Shown: positions 26,919-35,906 of the stretch, piece by piece | Layout of the letters: the number at the start of each line of letters is the position of its first letter | How positions within the stretch are numbered: the first letter of the stretch is position 1 | Origin: Aquimarina latercula DSM 2041 | Lineage (GTDB): Bacteria; Bacteroidota; Bacteroidia; Flavobacteriales; Flavobacteriaceae | DNA length: 64,000 nucleotides | Direction of reading: 5' to 3' | NCBI RefSeq assembly: GCF_000430645.1 | Contig: NZ_AUMK01000016.1 | Location: 1-64,000 of the forward strand | Notes under the pieces: model-generated | What the model was told of the DNA's origin: nothing | What the model saw: the letters and a program-made list of their open reading frames with translations, nothing else | The model's database searches: none | Made by a program: the position numbers and the translations under genes

Positions 26919-27968
26919 ATGAACAAAATTTTTAGACTCAAATCAATCGCATTATTATCTGCTGTAACACTATTTATTACAAGTTGTAGTTCTGATAGTA
27001 ATGATGATATTTTTATTGATCCTACTGACCCTACTACTTTTGATGGCGAACTTTCTGTTTTCGAAACAGGAAATGACAATCGCACAGTAACTATCGACGG
27101 AGCTAATGTATCTGGAACTAATGCAACTGTAAAAGTTTCTTTTCAATCCTCTAGTAATACAATGAGACGATTATATGTAACTCAAAATGTCTCTGGTTTT
27201 GGAGCGGCACCTTACGATTTTTCGGTTGCAGGTGTAACTGTAGATGATAAAAAAGACGGTTCTTTAGATCTATCATCTGATAATGGTGATGCATTCGAAT
27301 TTGCAATTCCATTCCCAGTGCCTACTAGTGCGGATAGTAACATTGTATATACTATATGGGCCACAACTGGTCGTGGTGACTTTAGAGATATCTCTAAAAG
27401 AAATGCTATTAGTGATACTGCTATAGGAACTATTACTATTACTGGTAGTGGAACAAGTACTGCTAATGGTATAAAAACATTTACAAGTACACTATTAGCT
27501 GCACCTCTTGGTGATGGTTCTTCTGATACTTTTATGTCTGTATTTAACAATAAAGTTTACAAAATAAGTGAAGGTGAAGAAACAGCTGCTTTATGGGATT
27601 TTGGATATTATTATGGATTTACCCAAAATGCATCCCTTGCTTCAACTTCAAACTATCCTGAGCTTTTTGACACTGATAATGACAATGTTGCTGACGCTGC
27701 GGTATCTGGTCTTACCGGTGTAGCCCAAGATGAATTAAATAAATTCTATATTGCTACTTCGACTATTGATTTTGATGCTATTACTAGTGCCTCTGATCTA
27801 GATGTAATAACTCAGGCAACGACAGAAAGAGTTACAGGTCTATCAATGGGAGATGTTTTAGAATTTACAGATCAATATGGAAAAAAGGGTATGATCAAAG
27901 TTACAAACATTACCGGAACTGATGGTAACGACGGATCGATCACTCTTGACATCAAAGTTCAGATATAA
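26919..27968 (+). CDS. Secreted lipoprotein of unknown function
   Basis: This 349-residue protein has a lipobox (VTLFITSC, Cys23) followed by an Asp/Ser/Thr-rich linker. The remainder is beta-rich with Thr, Ser, Gly and Asp, and two likely sandwich domains (about 45-185 and 190-349). No catalytic motif is visible. A terminator follows. It is downstream of the btuD-like gene with a 139-base gap, so it may be independent. A surface-exposed binding role would fit its composition, but I cannot name a family. Confidence 0.7.
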   Translation: MNKIFRLKSIALLSAVTLFITSCSSDSNDDIFIDPTDPTTFDGELSVFETGNDNRTVTIDGANVSGTNATVKVSFQSSSNTMRRLYVTQNVSGFGAAPYDFSVAGVTVDDKKDGSLDLSSDNGDAFEFAIPFPVPTSADSNIVYTIWATTGRGDFRDISKRNAISDTAIGTITITGSGTSTANGIKTFTSTLLAAPLGDGSSDTFMSVFNNKVYKISEGEETAALWDFGYYYGFTQNASLASTSNYPELFDTDNDNVADAAVSGLTGVAQDELNKFYIATSTIDFDAITSASDLDVITQATTERVTGLSMGDVLEFTDQYGKKGMIKVTNITGTDGNDGSITLDIKVQI

Positions 27969-27990
27969 CCATAACACTTATATATATTTT

Positions 27991-28025
27991 AAATGGCTAT
28001 TCGTTTTTCGGGTAGCCATTTATTT
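27991..28025 (+). terminator. Terminator after the lipoprotein gene
   Basis: AAATGGCTATTCG pairs with CGGGTAGCCATTT (two G-U pairs) around a T-rich loop and is followed by T-rich sequence. It begins 23 bases past the stop codon. Confidence 0.85.
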
Positions 28026-28087
28026 TTATAACTAAAAAGAAATGGTTGTATCCAGATTCTTACTTAATTTTGTAATAAACTATTGAT

Positions 28088-28552
28088 TTGAAAAACCTCA
28101 AAGAAATTATCATTCAAATTGTACAATGGGGGACTACTCCAAAACTTCCTATTGAGAATAAAGAACTTGTTTTAAAACAAACTATGATATCTTTATATCA
28201 AGAATATCTAGCGATTGCAGGACATACTCCAGAAGACGAACAAGAATATCCAGAAGCTCCAGAATTTAATTTCGAAAAGATCTCTAATACTATTAGATCT
28301 AATTTTCCAAAATTAGGATTTTATCAAATGATTTTAGATCCTTTTGAAATGACCAAGCCCGATAATGGACTTGGCGATGCTAATGATGATTTATCTGATA
28401 TTATCAAAGATCTAATGGAGGTTCAATGGAGATTCGAAAACACAAGTGATAAAGATGCTTTGTGGTATTTTGAATTTATTATGCGTAATCATTCTGAGAG
28501 ACATATTGTTAATATTTTAAAAACATTAAAAGATTTAGAAGAACAATCATAA
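28088..28552 (+). CDS. DUF5063-like cytoplasmic protein
   Basis: This 154-residue soluble acidic helical protein has no signal peptide. The start is a TTG at 28088 and no better start exists. It contains DPFEMTKPDNGLGDANDDLSDI and a C-terminal WRFENTSDKDALWYFEFIM. The pattern resembles the Bacteroidota DUF5063 family, whose function is unknown. It lies 168 bases upstream of rmuC and is probably a separate unit, since a TAnnTTTG-like box lies at 28601-28608. Confidence 0.6.
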   Translation: MKNLKEIIIQIVQWGTTPKLPIENKELVLKQTMISLYQEYLAIAGHTPEDEQEYPEAPEFNFEKISNTIRSNFPKLGFYQMILDPFEMTKPDNGLGDANDDLSDIIKDLMEVQWRFENTSDKDALWYFEFIMRNHSERHIVNILKTLKDLEEQS

Positions 28553-28720
28553 TTTGATTATTTACTCTTACTTCTTTTCGACTTATACTGGCTAAATTTT
28601 TATCTTTGAAAAAACTACTCTTAAGGCAAGCTCTTGAGCATTTGTGGTAAACTTATTTTTTTATCTTGAGGCAAGCCTCGGAAAATCAAAATCTCGATTA
28701 TCGAGTAAACAAAAAATTAC

Positions 28721-30112
28721 ATGTCAGAATACATATTGCTAGTCGTTGCAGTCGTTGCAATTATAATAGGTTTTTTTATAGGTAAATACGTGGCATCACT
28801 TAAAAACAAAAGTGATCAAAGTACGTTAAACGAACGCTCTAATCAGTTACAATTACAGTTAGAAGAAGCAAAAAAAACTTCTGAACAACAGCTAGAACTC
28901 GCAAAACAACAACAGCAAGTACAAAAAGAAGCTTTAGAAAAACAACTTTCTAACACCGCTAAGGAAAGAGATGAGATTCGGAGAGAAAAAGATTTTCTCA
29001 ATACTGAACTTACCCGACGTAATGCCGAGTTTGAGAACTTACAACTCAAAAACCAAGAACAAAAGGAAGAAGTTGGAAAACTGCAAGAAAAATTTACAAA
29101 AGAATTCGAAAATCTAGCGAATAAAATTTTAGACGAAAAATCCAATAAATTTACGGAACAGAATAAAGAAAATATTAAAAACATTCTGAATCCTTTGCAA
29201 GAAAAAATCAACACTTTTGAAAAAAAAGTAGAACAAACTCATAAAGAAAGTATCGATTATCATGCTGCATTGCGACAACAGATTGTAGGACTGAAAGACC
29301 TCAATGAACAGATGAGCAAAGAAGCTACGAACTTGACCAAAGCCTTAAAAGGTGATAGTAAAATGCAAGGTAATTGGGGGGAACTGGTTCTAGAACGTGT
29401 ACTCGAAAAATCTGGACTAGAAAAAGATCGAGAATATTTTGTACAACAAAGTTTTACTACTACCGATGGCCAACGTGTTTTACCGGATGTAGTGATTCAC
29501 TTACCTGATAGTAAGAAAATGGTCATCGATTCTAAAGTCACGCTAACTGCCTATGAACGATATGTGAATGAAGATGATGAAAACTTAAGAACTACATATC
29601 TAAAAGAACACATCACATCCTTAAGACGTCATATCGATCAACTCTCAGAAAAAAATTATCAGGATTTATACGATATCGAATCACCTGATTTCGTATTACT
29701 TTTTGTACCTATAGAACCCGCTTTTGCTATTGCAATTAATGAAGACAGTAAACTGTACAATCAAGCGTTTGAAAAAAATATAGTTATTGTAACTCCATCT
29801 ACACTTTTAGCAACGTTACGCACCATTGATACTATGTGGAATAACGAAAAACAACAACGTAATGCGATAGAAATTGCGAGACAAGCAGGTGCACTTTATG
29901 ACAAATTCGAAGGGTTGGTTAAAGATCTGACTGGGGTAGGAAAAAAGATCGATGATGCTAAAAAAGATTATTCTTCTGCGATGAATAAGTTAGTAGAAGG
30001 CCGTGGTAATCTGATTACCAGTGTAGAGAAACTTAAAAAAATGGGAGCGAAAGCTAAGAAATCCCTACCAGAAGCAATTATAAAACGAGCCTCTGAAGAT
30101 AACGACATTTAA
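28721..30112 (+). CDS. rmuC: RmuC-family DNA recombination protein
   Basis: This 463-residue protein has an N-terminal membrane helix (about 3-24), a long coiled coil (about 30-180, rich in Gln, Glu and Lys) and the RmuC nuclease-like domain (about 190-420) with GNWGELVLERVLEKSGL, VLPDVVIHLPDSKKMVIDSK and the YERYVNE region. RmuC belongs to the PD-(D/E)XK superfamily and limits inversions at short repeats in E. coli. Before the ATG, a GAGGCAAGCCTC palindrome and a CTCGATTATCGAG palindrome lie within 60 bases. Their role is unknown. Confidence 0.93.
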   Translation: MSEYILLVVAVVAIIIGFFIGKYVASLKNKSDQSTLNERSNQLQLQLEEAKKTSEQQLELAKQQQQVQKEALEKQLSNTAKERDEIRREKDFLNTELTRRNAEFENLQLKNQEQKEEVGKLQEKFTKEFENLANKILDEKSNKFTEQNKENIKNILNPLQEKINTFEKKVEQTHKESIDYHAALRQQIVGLKDLNEQMSKEATNLTKALKGDSKMQGNWGELVLERVLEKSGLEKDREYFVQQSFTTTDGQRVLPDVVIHLPDSKKMVIDSKVTLTAYERYVNEDDENLRTTYLKEHITSLRRHIDQLSEKNYQDLYDIESPDFVLLFVPIEPAFAIAINEDSKLYNQAFEKNIVIVTPSTLLATLRTIDTMWNNEKQQRNAIEIARQAGALYDKFEGLVKDLTGVGKKIDDAKKDYSSAMNKLVEGRGNLITSVEKLKKMGAKAKKSLPEAIIKRASEDNDI

Positions 30113-30121
30113 TTTTCACTT

Positions 30122-30466
30122 ATGGAAGCAGACATTACTCAGATCATCATACAATTATTCATTGGATTAGCATATGCAATTCCAACATTATTCTTTATTA
30201 TAATAAGCATCTATTATTTACTAAAAATGGGATCTCAAATTGACGGTATTCTAATTTTAGCAGGTAATGTGATCATATTCTTATGTATCGTTATTGGGCG
30301 AATACTATTTATACAATTTGCTTTTTATCAAAAATGGGAAGGTACTATTTATTCCTACATAACAACAGCTATTAGCATCGTATCCGTTATTGGAAGTATA
30401 CTATTTGCTGTTGGGGTATTTCTTTTAATGAAAAAAGTGATCAAAGCAAAATCATTAACTTCATGA
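30122..30466 (+). CDS. Small membrane protein
   Basis: This 114-residue protein has three hydrophobic helices (about 10-35, 43-68 and 80-106) and a basic C-terminus (MKKVIKAKSL). No domain is recognised. It starts 9 bases after rmuC and its last four bases overlap the serine hydrolase start, so the three genes are probably one transcript. Confidence 0.65.
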   Translation: MEADITQIIIQLFIGLAYAIPTLFFIIISIYYLLKMGSQIDGILILAGNVIIFLCIVIGRILFIQFAFYQKWEGTIYSYITTAISIVSVIGSILFAVGVFLLMKKVIKAKSLTS

Positions 30467-31617
30467 AAACGATCCACACACTCATTTTTTTAGTATTTAT
30501 TGGGCTTTTTACCGAAACAAGTATTGCGCAACAGCTCTATTTCCCAGAACGAGGAAATTGGAATGAAAAGAGTCCTACCGAATTTAATATCGATTCTGCA
30601 AAGCTTAACGAAGCTGTTGAGTATGCCAAGGATCAAGAATATTCCGGATCTAGAGATCTACGACAAGCAATACTAAAAGGTTTTGAAAGAGAACCCTATC
30701 ATAAAATTTTGGGACCTACCAAAAAAAGAGGTGCTCCAGCAGGTTTAATTCTAAAAGACGGATATATTATTGCTAAATGGGGTGATATAGATCGTGTAGA
30801 CATGACTTTTAGTGTTACCAAAAGCTACCTATCAACCATCGCAGGTTTAGCATTAGATAATAAGTTAATTAGTTCTGCAGATGATTTTGCCTACAACTAT
30901 ATTTGGGATAACACATATGATGGTAACCATAATAAAAAAATTACCTGGAGACATTTACTTACACAATCATCTGATTGGTCCGGACAATTATGGGGTGGTT
31001 ATGATTGGGCAGATCGTCCTCCAAAAACAGGTGACATCGATAATTGGAAGTTCAGAAAACTACAAGAACCAGGTAGCGTTTTCGAATATAATGATGTTAG
31101 AGTAAACGTATTATCCTATTCACTCCTAAACATTTGGAGAAAGCCTTTACCACAAATTCTTAAGGAAAAAATAATGGACCCTATTGGAGGTTCGACTACT
31201 TGGAGATGGTATGGATATGATAATTCTTGGGTTACTATTGATGGTATCCAAATGCAATCCGTAAGTGGTGGCGGTCATTCTGGCGGTGGTTTATTTATCA
31301 ACACTAAAGATCACGCTCGTTTCGGACTACTATTTATGAATAATGGGAAGTGGAATAACAAACAATTGATTTCAGAAAATTGGATTACAGAAGCTACTAA
31401 ATCTTCTAAAGCCAATTCGAATTATGGATTTATGTGGTGGTTAAACCAAAAAGGATCTCGTCATTGGGAAGGGCTTCCGGAGCATCTATTTTATGCTGCG
31501 GGATTTGGGGGTAATTTTATTGTAGTCGATCAAATACAAAATATTGTTATTGTAACTAGATGGTTAGAACCCAATAAAATAGATGAATTCGTTACTAAGA
31601 TTTATGATTCTTTCTAA
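30463..31617 (+). CDS. Serine hydrolase of the beta-lactamase / class C family
   Basis: This 384-residue secreted protein has a signal peptide (TLIFLVFIGLFTETSIAQ). The serine-Lys catalytic pair is in SVTKSYLST (SxxK), the Tyr-Asn motif in FEYNDVRVN (YxN) and the third motif region in SGGGHSGGGLF. The family includes class C beta-lactamases, DD-peptidases and esterases. This one is related to the 6-aminohexanoate-dimer hydrolase-like group rather than a resistance enzyme. It is likely periplasmic. Substrate unknown. Confidence 0.85.
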   Translation: MKTIHTLIFLVFIGLFTETSIAQQLYFPERGNWNEKSPTEFNIDSAKLNEAVEYAKDQEYSGSRDLRQAILKGFEREPYHKILGPTKKRGAPAGLILKDGYIIAKWGDIDRVDMTFSVTKSYLSTIAGLALDNKLISSADDFAYNYIWDNTYDGNHNKKITWRHLLTQSSDWSGQLWGGYDWADRPPKTGDIDNWKFRKLQEPGSVFEYNDVRVNVLSYSLLNIWRKPLPQILKEKIMDPIGGSTTWRWYGYDNSWVTIDGIQMQSVSGGGHSGGGLFINTKDHARFGLLFMNNGKWNNKQLISENWITEATKSSKANSNYGFMWWLNQKGSRHWEGLPEHLFYAAGFGGNFIVVDQIQNIVIVTRWLEPNKIDEFVTKIYDSF

Positions 31618-31659
31618 AAATTTTACCTCTATATTTGTAGTAATTTTAAAACTCAGCTT

Positions 31660-32997
31660 ATGATATGTTTCACACTTGTATCAAAAAAAAACAGCATTTA
31701 CGCCGTTCTTTTTTTAATAATTTTGGGAATTACAAGTTGCACTAAAGATGCAGACAATCTTACGTTTACCGCTATTACTTCTATAGAAGGTATCGCTCCA
31801 GAAAGTGGGCCAGGAGATACCGAAGTTACAATTACTGGTATTGCCTTTGATACCGATCAAAATGCTACTTCTGTTTTTTTTAATGATGCAGAAGCTATTA
31901 TAAACTCTATTACAGCTACAGAAATCAAGGCTATTGTTCCAAGAGGCGCACAAACTGGAATCGTCAAAGTAGTGACGCAAGGAGAAGAAACCTTAGGACC
32001 AGAGTTTACATATATAATCACACCAGCACAAGTAAGCACGCTAATACGCAGTGAAGTATCTGGTGATGTAGATGGACCTGTCGCAGAAGCATCTTTTTCT
32101 TCTCTATGGAATATTGCAGAAGATAATGAAGGTGCTATTTATATAACGGATTATGGTAATAATAAAATTAGAAAAATTGATGTCAACAATATTGTAAGTA
32201 CCGTTGCCGGAATGACAGGAGTTACCGGATCAGTTGACGGCACATTAGCCGAAGCTACTTTTTCGAATCCGAGAAGTATGATCATAGATCCTGACGGGAA
32301 TCTTGTATTGGTTGATTTCAATAACAACAATGTTAGAAAAATAGACCTCACTAATCAAACAGTTGAAACTATTGCAGGAACTGGAGAATTCGGATTGGTT
32401 AATGGAATTGGCAGTATCGCTCAATTTTCTTCCCCTATTGGGCTTGCTATTGATAGTTCTGGAAACCTATATGTAAGTGATTTTTCAGCTGCTACTATCC
32501 GAAAAATTACGCCGGACAATGTCGTTAGTACCTTTATAGGAACCGGAGAGGTAGGTTCTATAGATGGTCCTGCCGATGTAGCTCAAATTGGTTTTGTTAC
32601 AGGAATGGAGTTTGATAATGACGGTAATCTCATATTTGGTGATGGTAATAGGATACGACAAGTAACTCCAGAAAGAGTGGTATCTACAATCGCAGGTACG
32701 GGAGTTGATGGTGATGTTGATGGAGAAAGCGATATCGCTCAATTTGATGGTCTACTTGATTTAGATATTGATTCTGAAGGAAATATTATTGTTGTAGACT
32801 TTGGTAATAAAAAAATACGCCAGCTTAGCCCAGAAGGTATCGTAAGCACACTTGCAGGTACCGGAGAAATTGGTTTTATGGATGGTGTTCCAACTATAGC
32901 TACATTTAATAACCCTAGAGGTCTGTTGGTTGGAGAAAATGATATTATTTATATATCAACAGATGATAGTATCAGAATTATAACACCAGAATTTTAG
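31660..32997 (+). CDS. IPT/TIG and NHL-repeat lipoprotein
   Basis: This 445-residue protein has a lipobox (LIILGITSC, Cys27), one IPT/TIG immunoglobulin-like domain (about 37-120, SIEGIAPESGPGDTEVTITG) and about six NHL repeats forming a beta-propeller (about 125-445). The repeats follow the pattern STVAGTG..G..DG...A.F..P.G...D..GN..V.D. Such propellers are surface-anchored binding modules. The upstream TATATTTG at 31630-31637 matches a Bacteroidota -7 box. Confidence 0.88.
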   Translation: MICFTLVSKKNSIYAVLFLIILGITSCTKDADNLTFTAITSIEGIAPESGPGDTEVTITGIAFDTDQNATSVFFNDAEAIINSITATEIKAIVPRGAQTGIVKVVTQGEETLGPEFTYIITPAQVSTLIRSEVSGDVDGPVAEASFSSLWNIAEDNEGAIYITDYGNNKIRKIDVNNIVSTVAGMTGVTGSVDGTLAEATFSNPRSMIIDPDGNLVLVDFNNNNVRKIDLTNQTVETIAGTGEFGLVNGIGSIAQFSSPIGLAIDSSGNLYVSDFSAATIRKITPDNVVSTFIGTGEVGSIDGPADVAQIGFVTGMEFDNDGNLIFGDGNRIRQVTPERVVSTIAGTGVDGDVDGESDIAQFDGLLDLDIDSEGNIIVVDFGNKKIRQLSPEGIVSTLAGTGEIGFMDGVPTIATFNNPRGLLVGENDIIYISTDDSIRIITPEF

Positions 32998-33010
32998 TAA
33001 ATATTTTTTG

Positions 33011-33376
33011 ATGAAAAAAACGCTGTTTTTCATAATTTTAGGAATTGTACTTTTGTTTACCTTATGGTATACTTCTGTATATTTTGCCACGTATAGTGAA
33101 GGTGTACGTAGCGGTGAACTTATAAAATTTAGTAACAAAGGTATTGTTTTTAAAACCTGGGAAGGTGAGATCAGTCAAGGGATTTCGGGAGCTCAAATAT
33201 TTAGTTTTTCTGTGGAAGACAGGAATGATCAAGTCATTAAAAAACTAGAAGAATATCAAGGAAGATATGTAAAGCTAAAGTACAAAGAACGTTTTGCTAC
33301 CGTTTCTTGGCTAGGAGATTCTAAGTATTTTGTAATTGATGTAGAGGAAGAAGAATCGCCTCATTTTAGAAAATAA
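33011..33376 (+). CDS. Small membrane-anchored protein
   Basis: This 121-residue protein starts at the ATG at 33011, preferred over the TTG one codon earlier. It has one N-terminal helix (about 4-22, FFIILGIVLLFTLWYTSVY) and a soluble beta-rich part with KGIVFKTWEGEI and GRYVKLKYKERF. Equivalent proteins occur in many Flavobacteriia, often wrongly labelled 6-phosphogluconate dehydrogenase, and they resemble a small SH3-like or OB-like fold. It starts 13 bases after the NHL gene and is followed 33 bases later by the thioesterase gene. Confidence 0.75.
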   Translation: MKKTLFFIILGIVLLFTLWYTSVYFATYSEGVRSGELIKFSNKGIVFKTWEGEISQGISGAQIFSFSVEDRNDQVIKKLEEYQGRYVKLKYKERFATVSWLGDSKYFVIDVEEEESPHFRK

Positions 33377-33409
33377 TACTCGAAAATAACTCTTTATTAA
33401 AAAACAGAA

Positions 33410-33952
33410 ATGAAAAAATTTAAAACCGCTAGAGAATCCAGAGTTGTCATTTCTGAATTAATGCTTCCCTCCCATTCTAATTTCAGTGGTAAAATTCATG
33501 GTGGCTATATCTTATCACTAATGGATCAAATTGCTTTTGCTTGCGGATCTAAACATTCCGAAGCATACTGCGTTACCGCCAGTGTGGATAAAGTTGATTT
33601 CTTAAAACCAATAGAAGTTGGGGAATTAGTAACTATGAAAGCCTCTGTAAATAATGTGGGAAAGACTTCTATGGTTGTTGGTGTAAGAGTAGAATCCGAA
33701 AATATTATGACTGGCAAAGTAAAACACTGTAACTCTAGTTACTTTACAATGGTTGCTAAAAATGACCAAGGAAGTAGTGTACCCGTTCCTGGTTTAATTT
33801 TAGAAAATGAAACAGCAGTACGACGTTTTGTAAGAAGCATTATTCGTAAAGAAGATGCAAAATCACGAAGAGATCGATTTAAAGCTTCAGAATTTCAACT
33901 AGAAGATCACTTAGAACTACTAAAAGAATATAATGTTCAGATCGATCTATAA
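33410..33952 (+). CDS. Acyl-CoA thioesterase (hotdog fold)
   Basis: This 180-residue protein of the YciA/BFIT-like hotdog family cleaves acyl-CoA to free acid and CoA. It shows NFSGKIHGGYILSLMDQIAF with the active-site Asp at DQ, then YCVTASVDKVDFLKPIEVGE, typical of this family. The C-terminal third (about 130-180) is charged and helical. Cytoplasmic. It is downstream of a small membrane protein in the same direction, an arrangement often seen in this group. Confidence 0.9.
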   Translation: MKKFKTARESRVVISELMLPSHSNFSGKIHGGYILSLMDQIAFACGSKHSEAYCVTASVDKVDFLKPIEVGELVTMKASVNNVGKTSMVVGVRVESENIMTGKVKHCNSSYFTMVAKNDQGSSVPVPGLILENETAVRRFVRSIIRKEDAKSRRDRFKASEFQLEDHLELLKEYNVQIDL

Positions 33953-34042
33953 TTTATCCAAAATCTTAGCGTTATACTTGTAAAATCAGGAATCTTATTA
34001 ATTCCTGGAATATTTGCTATATTGAAGAAAAAAATAATACCT

Positions 34043-34429
34043 ATGAAATCCCCAATACTATTAGTTACATTACTCGTATTTACATTATTTAGTTGCAGTA
34101 GTAGCGATGATGGCACTACAGAGCCAGAAGTACCTATAGATCCAGATCCAATTCCGGGTCAGACTTCTACTTATGTTGGTCATGTAAAAGCAATTATTGA
34201 CAGTAACTGCACAGAATGTCACGGAACTCCGTTACAAAATTCTGCTCCAATGGCATTAGAAACTTTTCAGGAAGTAGTGAATGCAGTAAATGACAGAAAT
34301 CTATTTAGTTTTATCACTACAAACAATGCTTTTAATGTAATGCCTCCTTCAGATAATGGAGGAAGAATGCCGCAAGCTACTATTGATATTGTAGAGGATT
34401 GGATTGCAGATGGTCTTTTAGAACAATAA
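34043..34429 (+). CDS. Lipoprotein with a single c-type heme motif
   Basis: This 128-residue protein starts at the ATG at 34043, which gives a clean lipobox (VFTLFSC). A TTG at 34022 would add a charged extension before it. The mature part has a Pro/Asp-rich linker and a covalent heme site CTECH (CxxCH) in a VKAIIDSNCTECHG context. A Met-rich NVMPPSDNGGRMP follows and may supply the distal Met ligand. It is a small periplasmic electron carrier of the cytochrome c / planctomycete-type group, orphaned from any respiratory operon here. Confidence 0.8.
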   Translation: MKSPILLVTLLVFTLFSCSSSDDGTTEPEVPIDPDPIPGQTSTYVGHVKAIIDSNCTECHGTPLQNSAPMALETFQEVVNAVNDRNLFSFITTNNAFNVMPPSDNGGRMPQATIDIVEDWIADGLLEQ

Positions 34430-34453
34430 TCCTATTTAAATAAATTGGATTCA

Positions 34454-35719
34454 TTATACCAAAAACTGAAACAGGTCTGGTTTATCATTTAGGTAATCAC
34501 CAAAAAAGCTATATTGCTTCATTCTGGAAATTAAAGGCTCTAGATCTTTTTTATCTTTGAGTTCTATACCAACAACGGCTGGACCATTTTCTCTACTTGA
34601 CTTCTTTGAATATTCAAAGTGAGTGATATCATCGTTTGGTCCTAAAACTTCTCCTACAAATTGTTTTAAGGCTCCAGCTCTTTGAGGAAAACGAACGATA
34701 AAATAATGTTTTAAATCAGCATACAATAAGGCTCTTTCTTTAATTTCTGCTGTTCGAGTAATATCGTTATTACTTCCACTAACAATACAAACTACATTTT
34801 TTCCTACTATTTTTTCCTTATAGAATTCCAAAGCGGCTAAAGTTAATGCTCCCGCAGGTTCTACTACAATGGCATCTCTGTTATACAAGTCTAAAATAGT
34901 TTGACATACCAATCCCTCTGGAACTGTCATCATATCCGATAAATATGATTTACAAATATCAAAGTTAAGATCGCCGACTTTTTGTACAGCTGCTCCATCA
35001 ATGAATTTATCAATATCAAAAATTTCGGTGTTCTTATTTTCCTTTATAGAAGTTAACATAGAAGCCGCCCCTTGCGGCTCCACACCAATAATTTTTGTTT
35101 TAGGAGATAATGCTTTCATAGCACCACATAGTCCGGAAGCGAGACCACCACCACCAACAGCTACGAATATATAATCAATAGGTTGATCCACTTGATCAAA
35201 TATTTCTAAACCAATAGTTCCTTGCCCCTCTATTGTCTTAGGATCATCAAATGGATGAACAAACGTTTTTCCTTCTGCAATACAAGCATTCTTTGCTGCT
35301 TTTGATGCATCATCAAAAGTATCACCTTCCAAAACAATTTTCACCTTTGATCCGCCAAACATTTGAGTTTGTTCTACTTTTTGTTTAGGAGTTACAGATG
35401 GCATATAAATAGTCCCTTGTATTCCTAGATGATGGCAAGCAAACGCAACACCTTGTGCATGGTTTCCAGCGCTAGCACACACAACTCCTTTAGTTAACTG
35501 TTCTTTTGTTAAAGAACTAATTTTGTTAAAAGCGCCTCTTATTTTATAGGATCTAACACGTTGTAAATCCTCTCTTTTTAATAAAATATTAGCATCGTAT
35601 TTACGTGAATACCGAATGCTATTCATCAGAGGTGTAACCATAGCAACCTCTTTAATATTAGAAGATGCTTTTTTGATGTCTTCTAATTGAGGGAAATATG
35701 TCGTCACTTCTGTATTCAT
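34454..35719 (-). CDS. ilvA: Threonine ammonia-lyase (biosynthetic threonine dehydratase)
   Basis: This 421-residue PLP enzyme converts threonine to 2-oxobutanoate, the first committed step of isoleucine synthesis. The PLP lysine is in KREDLQRVRSYKIRGAF, the glycine-rich phosphate loop is VGGGGLASG, and a C-terminal ACT-like regulatory domain (about 330-421) contains YFIVRFPQRAGAL. The domain is single, as in short bacterial enzymes, against two in E. coli. It is the last gene of the ilv operon and is separated from ilvC by a 187-base gap with a degenerate inverted repeat. It converges with the cytochrome lipoprotein gene. Confidence 0.95.
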   Translation of the reverse strand: MNTEVTTYFPQLEDIKKASSNIKEVAMVTPLMNSIRYSRKYDANILLKREDLQRVRSYKIRGAFNKISSLTKEQLTKGVVCASAGNHAQGVAFACHHLGIQGTIYMPSVTPKQKVEQTQMFGGSKVKIVLEGDTFDDASKAAKNACIAEGKTFVHPFDDPKTIEGQGTIGLEIFDQVDQPIDYIFVAVGGGGLASGLCGAMKALSPKTKIIGVEPQGAASMLTSIKENKNTEIFDIDKFIDGAAVQKVGDLNFDICKSYLSDMMTVPEGLVCQTILDLYNRDAIVVEPAGALTLAALEFYKEKIVGKNVVCIVSGSNNDITRTAEIKERALLYADLKHYFIVRFPQRAGALKQFVGEVLGPNDDITHFEYSKKSSRENGPAVVGIELKDKKDLEPLISRMKQYSFFGDYLNDKPDLFQFLV

Positions 35720-35742
35720 TTTCTATACTCTCATATTTTATC

Positions 35743-35812
35743 TGCCAGTCTGAGTCCATCAAAGATTACACAATACACATCTCAAAAAACTTCGACAGAC
35801 CCAGCTAGACAA
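35743..35812. repeat. Degenerate inverted repeat resembling a flavobacterial intergenic element
   Basis: CAGTCTGAGTCCATCAAAGA and, 20 bases on, ACTTCGACAGACCCAGCTAGA are imperfect reverse complements of each other. Both resemble the CTTCGAC-AGGCTCAG-type intergenic repeat often seen in Flavobacteriia. It lies in the ilvC-ilvA gap. Confidence 0.4.
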
Positions 35813-35906
35813 ATAAATTATTATACTATTGGTTTAATCTGTTATTTCTATTGTTTTAGTTGACAGATTGAACTCGTAAACAATCATTTAGGATAACCTA
35901 CTATTG

